This document shows, one piece after another, positions 26,249 through 34,371 of a stretch of 64,000 nt of DNA. The notes below the pieces were generated by a model. The model was not told where the DNA came from. It did not search any database and was given only the letters and a program-made list of their open reading frames with translations. Position numbers and translations under genes: made by a program. Numbering within the stretch: position 1 is the first letter of the stretch; the number at the start of each line of letters is the position of its first letter. This DNA comes from Pseudanabaena mucicola str. Chao 1806 (lineage in GTDB: Bacteria > Cyanobacteriota > Cyanobacteriia > Pseudanabaenales > Pseudanabaenaceae): positions 2,518,501 to 2,582,500 of the forward strand of contig NZ_CP097329.1 of the NCBI RefSeq assembly GCF_030323025.1. Reading direction: 5' to 3'.

Positions 26249-27523
26249 TCACATATGAGATACTGCACCTTTGATCGCATAGAGATCGCTAGTTTGCCCG
26301 ATCGCAAATTTAAAAGATGCGGCTACCGTTTTATTAGATTGGGTGGCAAAAATTACTAGTCCCACTATACAAAGTCCAGTAGCGATCGCAAAGATATTGG
26401 TGATTCCCACAACGGTAATCAACTTACCCATAGTTGGACCTGCAATGGCAATCCCAACATCAAAGCCAATCCATGTCATTCCAAATACATAGCCACGCTC
26501 TTGAGGCATAGTGCGATCGGCTAGCAATGCGACAATAGCAGGAATCACAATTCCTGATCCGATACCCTCAGCAATGCCTGACAACAGAAATTCATAACTT
26601 TGGCTAGCGAAATAGATTAAAGCCATGGATATGCCATAAAATAGAATGCCAATAGAAATAAAGATGCCACGTCCCCATTCATCACTAAGCCGCCCCACAG
26701 GAAAGCGAATGATAAATCCAGACAAAGCCGCTGACATATAGAATAGTCCTGCATTGAGTGGAATATGCTTCTGTTGCATCAACAAAGGCATGAAAGAACT
26801 GAGAGTTCCAAAAGATAGTCCCACTAATAAGAGAACAGTAGAAGGTACTCTCACCCTAGGATCGAGAAAAGTATGCCAGAAGCCTAGTTTAGCATTGGTT
26901 TTAGAAGAGATTCTTTGGTGATGTTCCTCATAACCAATCTGCATTGTCAGCAATAGCCCTGCGACTGATAACAATGAAGCTGTAACAAATAGAGGCTGAT
27001 ATCCCCAAAATTCCTGCATTAAACCTCCGATTGCGGGACCAAAAGCCAATCCCAGTGGATTCACCAAGCTCATATAGCCAATGATTTCACCACGTTTCTC
27101 AATTGGTGCAAGATCAGCAACTAAGGCACTATAGCTTGAGGCAAAAGCGGCAATACTAATCCCATGTACTGCTCTAAATAAGATCAACAGAGGAATAGAA
27201 GGTAAAATGGCATAGCATAGAGGGATGATCGCTGCCACGATTAAACCCACACGCATTGTATAGACTCTTCCTCTACGATCCGAAAGTCTACCTAAATAGG
27301 GACGGAAAATGAGTAAACCGATCGCAAAGGAACCCATTACAATTCCAATTTGCTCATAGGACTGTGTTAAGGTACTGATATATAGAGGAATAGTTGGCAA
27401 TTGCGATGCCATACTCGACCAGAAAAATAATCCTGCCCAAAAAATCGCAGTCAGATTTTTGCGAAGGTCAGTATCAAGTTTTGAAAAAGTATTTAAGGAC
27501 TGCATGTTCTCAAAAATGATCAT
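26249..27523 (-). CDS. Major facilitator superfamily transporter (drug/proton antiporter-like)
   Basis: A 424-residue protein with twelve hydrophobic segments. The conserved loop between helices 2 and 3 reads GRLSDRRGRVYTMRVG and is repeated in the second half as GRLSDEWGRGIFISIG, the mark of the 6+6 MFS duplication; motif C-like AFGPAIGGLMQEFWG is near helix 5, typical of antiporters (DHA1 type). The substrate is unknown. ATG 27523 starts it, with a second ATG at 27505. A 17-bp perfect palindrome covers the first start codon (27517-27533) and could be an operator. The flanking gene on the same strand is crhR, about 300 bases upstream. Confidence 0.88.
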   Translation of the reverse strand: MIIFENMQSLNTFSKLDTDLRKNLTAIFWAGLFFWSSMASQLPTIPLYISTLTQSYEQIGIVMGSFAIGLLIFRPYLGRLSDRRGRVYTMRVGLIVAAIIPLCYAILPSIPLLILFRAVHGISIAAFASSYSALVADLAPIEKRGEIIGYMSLVNPLGLAFGPAIGGLMQEFWGYQPLFVTASLLSVAGLLLTMQIGYEEHHQRISSKTNAKLGFWHTFLDPRVRVPSTVLLLVGLSFGTLSSFMPLLMQQKHIPLNAGLFYMSAALSGFIIRFPVGRLSDEWGRGIFISIGILFYGISMALIYFASQSYEFLLSGIAEGIGSGIVIPAIVALLADRTMPQERGYVFGMTWIGFDVGIAIAGPTMGKLITVVGITNIFAIATGLCIVGLVIFATQSNKTVAASFKFAIGQTSDLYAIKGAVSHM

Positions 27524-27533
27524 TCAATGATCA
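27517..27533. promoter_or_regulatory. Palindrome over the MFS start codon
   Basis: TGATCATT-C-AATGATCA is a perfect inverted repeat spanning the start ATG of the MFS gene. Its position would allow a dimeric regulator to block transcription or translation initiation. No regulator gene is adjacent, so this is only a candidate. Confidence 0.35.
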
Positions 27534-27734
27534 CAAAAATATAGAACCCAAGCGATTTGCAATAACTCCATATCAAAGGGGCTTCTACAAAAGGCTTGGG
27601 CTAAAATTCGGTACTCTTGATTATCTCTTAAGTTCCAAATAAAAATATCAAGCGATAGGGTGAAGTACTTTCCAATTACCAGCTTTGGTAAGAAAGCTTG
27701 TAATCACTGATGTTACATGGAACAAATATTACCC

Positions 27735-27820
27735 TCACCCCCAGCATCTTCTCCCATCAAGGGAGAGGGGAAAAAGAAATTAGTCTTGTTTCCCTCTCCC
27801 CTTTTGGCAGAGGGGCTAGG
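27735..27820. repeat. Inverted CCCTCTCCC-type repeat
   Basis: GGGAGAGGGGAAAAAG near 27763 and CCCTCTCCCCTTTTGGCAGA near 27792 form a long imperfect hairpin, a common intergenic repeat in cyanobacteria. It sits just downstream of crhR on the minus strand and may end that transcript. Confidence 0.55.
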
Positions 27821-27826
27821 TAGGAA

Positions 27827-29323
27827 TTATGCAAAAGGAGCCGAAGAGCGATCGCGGGAAGGGCGACGGGAATCATAGCCGCCATCTCGATCACGACTAT
27901 CACGACCGCGATAACCATTTTGACCACGCTTAATCGGTCTACCACTGTTATAGGAATCCCGATCGCGATCGCGACCTTCAGGTCTATGAGGTTGCTTCGC
28001 TAAGACCTGCAAAGCCGCTTGTTCTGCTTTATCCGATTGCAATTGGGTATAGGCAAGTTGCAAGGCTGCCGCCGCGATCGCTTGGGGATCGTAGTCCTCA
28101 ACTAGTTGTGATACCAAAGGCAAGAAGGAAGCCAAACGCTCACCTGCTAATGCTTCTAGAATTTGCTCACTGAAGCGACCAATACGACGCTCCTGAATCT
28201 GAGTGATGTTAGGTAAAGGCTGAGGCTGAAGAGGCATTCCTACTTGCTGTTCCAATTGGCGCAACTTGTAGCGCTCTTTCCCAGAAATCAAGGTAATAGC
28301 AATTCCTTTCTTACCAGCACGACCAGTCCGACCAATACGATGAACATAACGCTCGGGATCGTCAGGTATATCAAGATTAAATACGTGAGTCAAACCATCA
28401 ATATCCAAGCCCCGTGCTGCAATATCAGTTGCAACCACCCAACGCACTTGTTGATTACGGAAGCGTCGCAATAGATTCTCCCTCTGAGACTGTGACAAGT
28501 TGCCATGGTACTCATCAACGCTATGTCCAGATGATTGCAGAATCTCTGTCAATCGGCTTGCAGAATCCTTAGTTCGCACAAAGATAATTGCTGAAGTTGG
28601 GGCTTCATATTCCAAAACAGGCAATAGAGCCTCTTCCTTTGTTAAATGATAAGGAACGAGATAAATTTGTTGATCAATGCGAGTAGGAGTAGAGTCTTGA
28701 GTCTCCACCTTCACCGTTACAGGAGATTTCAAGAAGTTCTTCACCAACCTCTTGACCGCAGGAGGCATCGTTGCTGAAAAGAAAGTGCTTTGCTTAGTTG
28801 AAGGAGTAGTTACCAAAATTCTTTCTACATCTTGAATGAAGCCCATATTGAGCATTTCATCAGCTTCATCTAACACAAACCAAGATAGATTATCTAATTT
28901 GAGCTTGCCACGCTCCATCAAATCGATGACGCGCCCAGGAGTACCTACAACAACATGAACACCGCGATCTAGTTGAATCATTTGGCGATCAATCGCTGAA
29001 CCACCATATACAGTAAGAATTTTCGCACCAGGTTTAGTATTAAAACTACGCAGTGCCTGACCAACTTGGATTGCTAATTCACGGGTTGGAGTCAAAATCA
29101 ACGCTTGCAAAGAGTCATTACTCAAATCCAAACGTTCTAAAATTGGTAATGCGAAGGCAGCAGTTTTACCAGTACCAGTCTGGGCTTGACCAAGTACATC
29201 TGCGCCTGCGAGTAATTGAGGAATTGCTTGTTCTTGAATAGCTGTAGGCTCTGTAAAGCCTATAGATTCGAGCTTAGCAACTCGTGCTTCCGAAATACCA
29301 AGAGAAATAAAAGATGAGGGCAT
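27827..29323 (-). CDS. crhR: DEAD-box RNA helicase, CrhR type
   Basis: An ATP-dependent RNA helicase of about 498 residues. All motifs are in order: Q motif (FTEPTAIQEQAIP), Walker A AQTGTGKT, PTRELA, TPGRVIDL, DEAD, SAT, IIFVRTK, and HRIGRTGRAG. After the core comes a CrhR-like C-terminal extension (GERLASFLPLVSQLVEDYDPQAIAAAAL) and a basic Arg/Gly/Asp tail (RGQNGYRGRDSRDRDGGYDS), as in Synechocystis CrhR, a redox- and cold-responsive helicase. Start at ATG 29323, where homology begins; the frame extends to 29398 without support. About 330 bases of non-coding sequence lie upstream, consistent with the long regulated leader of crhR genes. Confidence 0.9.
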   Translation of the reverse strand: MPSSFISLGISEARVAKLESIGFTEPTAIQEQAIPQLLAGADVLGQAQTGTGKTAAFALPILERLDLSNDSLQALILTPTRELAIQVGQALRSFNTKPGAKILTVYGGSAIDRQMIQLDRGVHVVVGTPGRVIDLMERGKLKLDNLSWFVLDEADEMLNMGFIQDVERILVTTPSTKQSTFFSATMPPAVKRLVKNFLKSPVTVKVETQDSTPTRIDQQIYLVPYHLTKEEALLPVLEYEAPTSAIIFVRTKDSASRLTEILQSSGHSVDEYHGNLSQSQRENLLRRFRNQQVRWVVATDIAARGLDIDGLTHVFNLDIPDDPERYVHRIGRTGRAGKKGIAITLISGKERYKLRQLEQQVGMPLQPQPLPNITQIQERRIGRFSEQILEALAGERLASFLPLVSQLVEDYDPQAIAAAALQLAYTQLQSDKAEQAALQVLAKQPHRPEGRDRDRDSYNSGRPIKRGQNGYRGRDSRDRDGGYDSRRPSRDRSSAPFA

Positions 29324-29655
29324 GGATGATCCTAAGATTTGCAGCAAATTTGTTCTAAGAACAGTTCGCCTATTCTGCCAATCGCACGCGATAAACAATC
29401 AATGACAAAGCCGAAGGACATCTCTGCCCTAAATTTTAAGCAGTTTAAACAGAGCTTTTTAATAAAAACCTCAGCTTCCAAAGATTAAGATTGCTTTGGA
29501 TAGTCATGCAATGGAAGAAGTAAGCAAAATGAAGTTAATTATTACCAGTATAAACCTATGTTAAAGATTGTAAACAAACTTTTCGAGGATTTATACCTAT
29601 GGTAAGGGTTTGTTTGAGCCAATAGTAACTACTGGGACTAGATTTCACGTCAATA
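29324..29655. promoter_or_regulatory. Upstream region of crhR with an imperfect direct repeat
   Basis: A 332-base gap without a gene. Near 29552-29577 and 29590-29616 two related phrases occur: AAACCTATGTTAAAGATTGT and ATACCTATGGTAAGGGTTTG. They may be regulator sites for crhR or the downstream part of the DUF7219 gene. A solo end of the family A repeat (ATAGTCATGCAATG) lies near 29498-29512. Confidence 0.35.
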
Positions 29656-29895
29656 TTAGTCGTCAGCCAAGAGATTTTGTTTGGATTGATCCAATTCTGT
29701 CCACAGATCTTTAATTTGTCTATAAGCTTCACTGGGTGAAATCTTACCACCAGTTTCTAAGGCACATATGATCGACACGCGATTCGTAAATTCTTGCAAG
29801 TTAGCATTAAAAGCTAAATTCTCTGGAGAAAACTCGCCCCTGTAACTTGGGATAGGGTTTAAAAAACGATCTTTGTCAATATTAGACATGGGCAT
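29656..29895 (-). CDS. DUF7219-type small cyanobacterial protein
   Basis: A 79-residue protein with the recurrent cyanobacterial pattern IPSYRGEFSPENLAFNANLQ, EFTNRVSIICALETGGKISP and EAYRQIKDLWTELDQSK, which I recall as DUF7219. Its function is unknown. It is soluble, with three probable helices. Two in-frame ATGs (29895, 29889) could start it. It is encoded upstream of crhR on the same strand, 330 bases away, so an operon is unlikely. Confidence 0.75.
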   Translation of the reverse strand: MPMSNIDKDRFLNPIPSYRGEFSPENLAFNANLQEFTNRVSIICALETGGKISPSEAYRQIKDLWTELDQSKQNLLADD

Positions 29896-30199
29896 TTAGC
29901 CAATAGTTGTAAGCGGGACAGGCTGAGAAGATCTCAAGATCGCAGACGGATGCAGATGTGGGGAAAAGCGATTATTCTGCAACCTGCCCGAGTACTCAGG
30001 TCATCAACAAAACGTCATTTGACCATCATCTAAGTTGATCAATCTCAAATCATTACTAAATTAATCATAGCAAATTCATATTTAGTAGCTAGTGATCTAG
30101 ACTACTTAAAAACAATTTAATACTGCTATAACAGTGATTAATTGTGAATACTAATGATCATGCAGTACTAGTTCTTAACACTGCTAAAGATAATGGGAC
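29896..30199. other. Intergenic region
   Basis: About 300 bases between the DUF7219 gene and rpsT, both on the minus strand. It must contain the promoter of the former and the end of the rpsT transcript. I see no gene, repeat or strong terminator. Confidence 0.5.
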
Positions 30200-30493
30200 T
30201 TACTTGGCAACAGTAGCTTTATTGTAAGCAACTGCAAGTTTTGCTTTGCGACGTGCACCTGTGTTGCTATGTAACACGCCACGCTTGACAGCGCGATCAA
30301 TTTTGCTATAAGCAAGAGACTGTTTAGCATTTACTGCTTCTAAAGCCTCAGGGGTAGGATTTGCTTTGTAGGTATCGACCGCTTCTAAATAGCTTTTAAT
30401 TAGAGTCTTGACGGCTGATTTATATGATCTATTATGCAGACGGTTGCGCTCAGCGATTTGAATGCGCTTTTTTGCGGACTTGATATTTGCCAC
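30200..30493 (-). CDS. rpsT: 30S ribosomal protein S20
   Basis: A 97-residue basic protein that binds 16S rRNA early in 30S assembly. [20 protein letters not shown] and the [18 protein letters not shown] helix are diagnostic, with the [21 protein letters not shown]-terminus. The start codon is GTG at 30493, preceded by AAAGGAA with 7 bases spacing. It stands apart from the tatD-rpoB group it accompanies in many cyanobacteria, none of which is visible here. Confidence 0.95.
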   Translation of the reverse strand: MANIKSAKKRIQIAERNRLHNRSYKSAVKTLIKSYLEAVDTYKANPTPEALEAVNAKQSLAYSKIDRAVKRGVLHSNTGARRKAKLAVAYNKATVAK

Positions 30494-30618
30494 AGTTTAT
30501 TCCTTTGACGAAATGACATGGTTTAAAGCATTTATCATCATAACATTTTGATTAGATTTTGCAAGTATAAGACCAATTTACTTTTTTAATCTTTGACTTA
30601 TCTCATCCTCAAACGCCA

Positions 30619-32229
30619 ATGACCTATCTGAATTTTGTATCTTTTTTCGGCATTTTTGGCTTGTGCTTTGTGGCTTGGATCTTTTCTGAGGATCGGCGCG
30701 TCATTCCTTGGCGCGTCATTATCTGGGGCATCGGCTTGCAACTGGTTTTAGGATTTTTTGTATTTAAACTACCCATCACTAGAGAGTGGTTACAGAAATT
30801 TAGTGATTTGTTGAATGTGTTATTTGACTCGGCGGATACTGGCGCAAGATTTGTGTTTGGGCGTTTATTTGTTCCGCCGACAGGACAGGAGCCTTATTCT
30901 TTAATACCTGTGAGACCTGATGGTACTTGCGCTCCAGGGCAGGTGCTGCTAGATGATCTTACTAGTGCCGCCAATGCGGCGGTGAAGTACTGCACAACTA
31001 ATCGCTTGTCCTATGTGTTTGCGTTTCGAGCTTTACCTGCGGTGATTTTTTTCTCAGGTTTTATGGCGTTGTTAGAAAATCTGGGAATTATTCAGATCAT
31101 TGTTAATATTTTTGCCAAATTATTTTTCTGGACGATGCGTTTGAGTGGTGCAGAGGCGCTCAGTGGTTCAGCAAATATTTTTGTGGGTATCGAAGCAGCG
31201 ATCGTGGTTAAGCCTTACTTACCCAAAATGACTCGCAGTGAGTTATGTGCAATTTTGGCTTGTTGTTTTGGGACGGCGGCTTCTTCGACCTTGGCAATTT
31301 ATACGAGTTTTTTAAAGCCAGTTTTCTTCAATATCCTCGGTCACTTAGTTTCAGCCTCAATTATTGCGATCCCCGCTTGCTTTGTCCTATCAAAAATCCT
31401 TGTCCCAGAAACAGAAGTGCCCTTAACTATGGGTGGGATTCCTAAGGAAGATAAGTCGGCAAAACCTCAAGATGACGGAGCGCTAGAAAATGCTGGTGGC
31501 GAAACCATGAAGAGGATGAGTCCGATGGATGCCACGATTATTGGTGCTTTGGATGGCTTGAAGATGGCAGCTTCGATCGCGGCAATCTTGATTTTGATCG
31601 TGGGCTTAGTGGATTTGATTAATCAGCTTTTTGCTTCACTCGCCTCGGTCAGCGATATTTTCAAAGTAATTAATCTGCCCAATATCCAAGGAGCTTTGTT
31701 TTATCCTTTGACTTTGCTGACAGGAGTATCATTAGATGATTCTTGGACTGCTTCAGTGATTATTGGTCGTCGCTTGTTAGAGACAGCGATCCCCCCCTAT
31801 CAGGCTTTGGCACAAGCAGCCGAGGATGGACTGATTAGCGATCGCACGGTAATTATCGTCAGCTATGCCCTATCAGGATTTGCTCACCTTGCTTCAGTCG
31901 GTATTTTCGTAGGTGGCACGATCGCGCTTATTCCATCACGGCGTAAAGACATTTCCGATTTGGGCTGGAAAGCTCTATTTGTCGGCACGTTAGCAACGAT
32001 GATGATTGCTTGTATTGCAGGGGTGTTTGAGGATGGCAGCCCTAGCATTTTGGGAGAGAAGAAAAAAGCTGATCCAGTGCAGGCTAAGCCTGCGGCGACA
32101 GTTGCGCCCAGTGCAAATCCTCTGACTGCACCTAGTCCATCTGTGAGTCCAATTCCTAATTCTCCAAGTAGTACAAATCCCCCAGTGTCACCAACTTTGC
32201 CGCCCAAAGCATCACCTTCATTACGCTAA
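30619..32229 (+). CDS. Concentrative nucleoside transporter (NupC/CNT family)
   Basis: A 536-residue cation-coupled nucleoside symporter of the inner membrane. The CNT core is clear: RALPAVIFFSGFMALLENLG, LSGAEALSGSANIFVGIEAA, CCFGTAASSTLAIYTSF, MDATIIGALDGLKMAASIAA and YALSGFAHLASVGIFVGGTI. Compared with typical bacterial members (about 400 residues) it has an extra loop of about 50 residues after the first helices (PPTGQEPYSL to KYCTTN, with two Cys) and a C-terminal tail of about 60 residues rich in Pro, Ser, Ala and Thr. The gene is divergent from rpsT. Substrate specificity is not visible. Confidence 0.9.
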   Translation: MTYLNFVSFFGIFGLCFVAWIFSEDRRVIPWRVIIWGIGLQLVLGFFVFKLPITREWLQKFSDLLNVLFDSADTGARFVFGRLFVPPTGQEPYSLIPVRPDGTCAPGQVLLDDLTSAANAAVKYCTTNRLSYVFAFRALPAVIFFSGFMALLENLGIIQIIVNIFAKLFFWTMRLSGAEALSGSANIFVGIEAAIVVKPYLPKMTRSELCAILACCFGTAASSTLAIYTSFLKPVFFNILGHLVSASIIAIPACFVLSKILVPETEVPLTMGGIPKEDKSAKPQDDGALENAGGETMKRMSPMDATIIGALDGLKMAASIAAILILIVGLVDLINQLFASLASVSDIFKVINLPNIQGALFYPLTLLTGVSLDDSWTASVIIGRRLLETAIPPYQALAQAAEDGLISDRTVIIVSYALSGFAHLASVGIFVGGTIALIPSRRKDISDLGWKALFVGTLATMMIACIAGVFEDGSPSILGEKKKADPVQAKPAATVAPSANPLTAPSPSVSPIPNSPSSTNPPVSPTLPPKASPSLR

Positions 32230-32256
32230 AAAATATCAACATTGCTTTTTTAACCT

Positions 32257-32395
32257 CAGGTCGGGTTAAGCTGGCAAATTTTAAAAGCCCAAAAGTAAAA
32301 GCCTTGCTAAGCAAGGCTTTTACTTTTGGGCTTTGAGAGAGGTTTTGCGTAGCAAAACCTCTCTCAAAGCCTGTTTCAAATTATCTCGAACTCGC
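32257..32395. repeat. Family B two-hairpin mini-element, copy 2
   Basis: The most intact copy: CAGGTCGGGTTAAGCTGG at the left, perfect hairpin AAGCCCAAAAGTAAAAGCCT with its complement, second perfect hairpin GCTTTGAGAGAGGTTTTGC with its complement, then a right end AAATTATCTCGAACTCGC. It lies in the 326-base gap after the nucleoside transporter gene and may terminate it. Confidence 0.75.
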
Positions 32396-32462
32396 GTTTT
32401 TTTAGAATAGTTGCTACGAAACTACTCTAAAAACAAAAAAACTCGCAAAGCAAGTCTTTTTT

Positions 32463-32543
32463 GGTGGTCATACAATGCAATTGTGTTGCGGGCGCGAAGC
32501 GCCCGCAACACAATAACTAAGAAAATTACTTTGCAGCACCACC
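32463..32543. repeat. Family A palindromic mini-element, copy 4
   Basis: GGTGGTCATACAATGCAATT on the left, central perfect hairpin TTGTGTTGCGGGCGC-GAA-GCGCCCGCAACACAA, and right end TTACTTTGCAGCACCACC. Both ends carry GGTGGT instead of GGTAGT, a matched pair of changes. Confidence 0.78.
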
Positions 32544-32555
32544 CTTTTTTTGTTT

Positions 32556-32855
32556 TTAGAGATCGCGGTATTGCTGTAGCTCTGATTTTAGTTGAGCAAT
32601 TTCGGCGCGGAGGTTATCAATAGTTTCTTGTAGTTCATCGGCATCGATATCACTATCTTCAGTAACGACATTACCCTTTTGTTGCTCAGCCTTTTCGAGA
32701 ACGGTTTCCACAAAGATGCGGATTTGCTCACGTTGCTCAGCATCAAACTTCCCCAAGGCGCTCAAGGCATCGGTGACAGTATGTTCAATGCGATCAATTA
32801 CAGCCTCAGCAGTAGCTCTACCAATAAAGAAAGCGTCTAATGGTGTTTTGCTCAT
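32556..32855 (-). CDS. DUF6825-type small cyanobacterial protein
   Basis: A 99-residue protein: N-terminal helices (LDAFFIGRATAEAVIDRIEH, LGKFDAEQREQIRIFVETVL) followed by a C-terminal coiled coil (LQETIDNLRAEIAQLKSELQ). This matches a conserved cyanobacterial family that I recall as DUF6825; function unknown. No membrane segment. Start ATG 32855. It lies alone between repeats and ycf39. Confidence 0.75.
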   Translation of the reverse strand: MSKTPLDAFFIGRATAEAVIDRIEHTVTDALSALGKFDAEQREQIRIFVETVLEKAEQQKGNVVTEDSDIDADELQETIDNLRAEIAQLKSELQQYRDL

Positions 32856-32939
32856 AATTTTAATAATTTTAATTATGGGAATTGGATCTCAATTATTTCG
32901 GTATTAGATTTACAGCCCGTTGAGGCTTTAATTGGTACA

Positions 32940-32979
32940 AAAGATATTTTGAAAGTGACGCTTTCAAAATATTCTCTAG
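32940..32979. repeat. Stem-loop of the TTTTGAAAG type
   Basis: AAGATATTTTGAAAG pairs with CTTTCAAAATATTCT around a short loop, in the 288-base gap upstream of DUF6825 and downstream of ycf39. Related to the hairpins near 13135 and 51697. Confidence 0.5.
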
Positions 32980-33143
32980 TGTTTAATTACTAGTTACCAA
33001 TCGTTAATCGAAAGTTACTTGTAAGCTGTTTAAACAATTGCCATTGAATTGACATATTGGTGTGGATGCTTATTTGCTATCTACAAAAATATAGCAACTA
33101 ATTTCAAAATCAGAAGGTACGGTAAATACACACCATCTAGTTT

Positions 33144-34097
33144 TTAGAATGGAGCTTTTACTTTGGGTTCTTTGTAGTCTAGCTCCTTCAGTTTTTTGAG
33201 AATACGGCTAAAGTATTCTTGCATATAGGACTCAAGGGTAGTCATATCCTCTTCTTGCAAACCAAAAATTTTGTAAGTCTCAGTCATGTCAGCATCAAGG
33301 GGAATACCACTGGCAAGGACTTCAGCATATGCCATGCGCTCTGCAAAGCTCCACCCCCATTCAAAGCCTAGTGCAAATTTACGGGCAAACCGCAACAGTC
33401 CAAGGGGCATATTAGCTGTGCGGCGAGTGCGTCCTGACATACGTTCGCAAAGTTTGATAATTTCACTGGGTTGCCATGCCTTGGGTCCTGCGATCGCAAA
33501 GGATTGACGCTCAGTTTCTTTGACATCTAGCGCCTGAATCGCAAATTTGGCTATATCTTGAGTATTCATGTAGGCGATCGGTGAAGATTCGCCGCCAATC
33601 CAAATAGTTTGATTTTCGAGGATGGGGATCGCATATTCACCAATCAGGTTTTGGAAAAAACCGCAGGGCTTGAGGATGGTGTAGTTGAGATCGGTAGAGG
33701 CAAGAAATTTTTCGGTACAGTTTTTGATATCCATCAATGGCACATCAGGATACTTCTCCGCATTGAGGATCGAGAAAAAGATAAAACGCTGCACATTGGC
33801 TCGTTCGGCTGCTTGGATGAGAGCAACCTTCCCTTTCCAATCAACATCTTTGATTCTCAGAGAACCAGTAGCACGGGTGGTCGCTGCATCAATTACTTCG
33901 GTGACTCCTTCTAGTGCGTCATCAATGCTTTCAGAGTCCATTAGGTTACCCGCGGCTAAATCAGCACCCCATTCTCTGAGGAATCCAGCCTTTTTAGGAT
34001 AACGAACTAGACATTTAACTTTTAGCCCCCGATCTAGTGCATGACGGGTTATTTGACGACCGAGTGTACCTGTCGCACCTACGATCAGTAAGCTCAT
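33144..34097 (-). CDS. ycf39: Ycf39-type NAD(P)-binding photosystem II assembly protein
   Basis: A 317-residue atypical short-chain dehydrogenase (NmrA/SDR_a5 type). The dinucleotide-binding GATGTLGRQ is at residues 7-15, followed by VKCLVRYPKKAGFLREWGAD, VIDAATTRATG and the MDIKNCTEKFLASTDLNYTI segment. In Synechocystis, Ycf39 binds HliD and chlorophyll synthase and helps insert chlorophyll into D1 during PSII assembly. The C-terminal half (SGIPLDADMTETYKIFGLQE, KELDYKEP) is characteristic of this orthologue. It is transcribed alone, divergent from metH. Confidence 0.9.
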   Translation of the reverse strand: MSLLIVGATGTLGRQITRHALDRGLKVKCLVRYPKKAGFLREWGADLAAGNLMDSESIDDALEGVTEVIDAATTRATGSLRIKDVDWKGKVALIQAAERANVQRFIFFSILNAEKYPDVPLMDIKNCTEKFLASTDLNYTILKPCGFFQNLIGEYAIPILENQTIWIGGESSPIAYMNTQDIAKFAIQALDVKETERQSFAIAGPKAWQPSEIIKLCERMSGRTRRTANMPLGLLRFARKFALGFEWGWSFAERMAYAEVLASGIPLDADMTETYKIFGLQEEDMTTLESYMQEYFSRILKKLKELDYKEPKVKAPF

Positions 34098-34198
34098 AGA
34101 ATTTTTTTATTAAAATAACTTTGTAAACATATATAAATCTATCAGATATTTGGTGACATCTTTTGGTAGGTGATGTAAGCGAACGCGATATCTGGCTG

Positions 34199-34254
34199 TA
34201 GATAGATCTGGTGAGCTAAAGATCTAATCACGTGACAATCTACGGATCTATCTA
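34199..34254. promoter_or_regulatory. Inverted GATCTATC repeat upstream of metH
   Basis: TAGATAGATC and GATCTATCTA form a perfect 10-bp inverted repeat 46 bases apart edge to edge, with two further GATCTA copies near 34221 and 34262. It lies 118 bases before the metH start. It could be an operator or a leader hairpin; it does not look like a cobalamin or SAM riboswitch. Confidence 0.35.
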
Positions 34255-34371
34255 AATTACACGATCTAAATTTAGGGATCAGGGAATCATTGGTATTTCG
34301 GGTCACTTACTCCAAAATCACTACATATTTTTTTGGTAGAGTAGCTTCATTAGCCTAGGGTATATATCCAC

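Noticed and set aside
30619..32229. Programmed insertion or intein in the nucleoside transporter
   Set aside because: The extra 50 residues lack intein motifs and look like an ordinary loop.
34098..34371. Cobalamin or SAM riboswitch before metH
   Set aside because: None of the conserved riboswitch core motifs could be found in the 274 bases.
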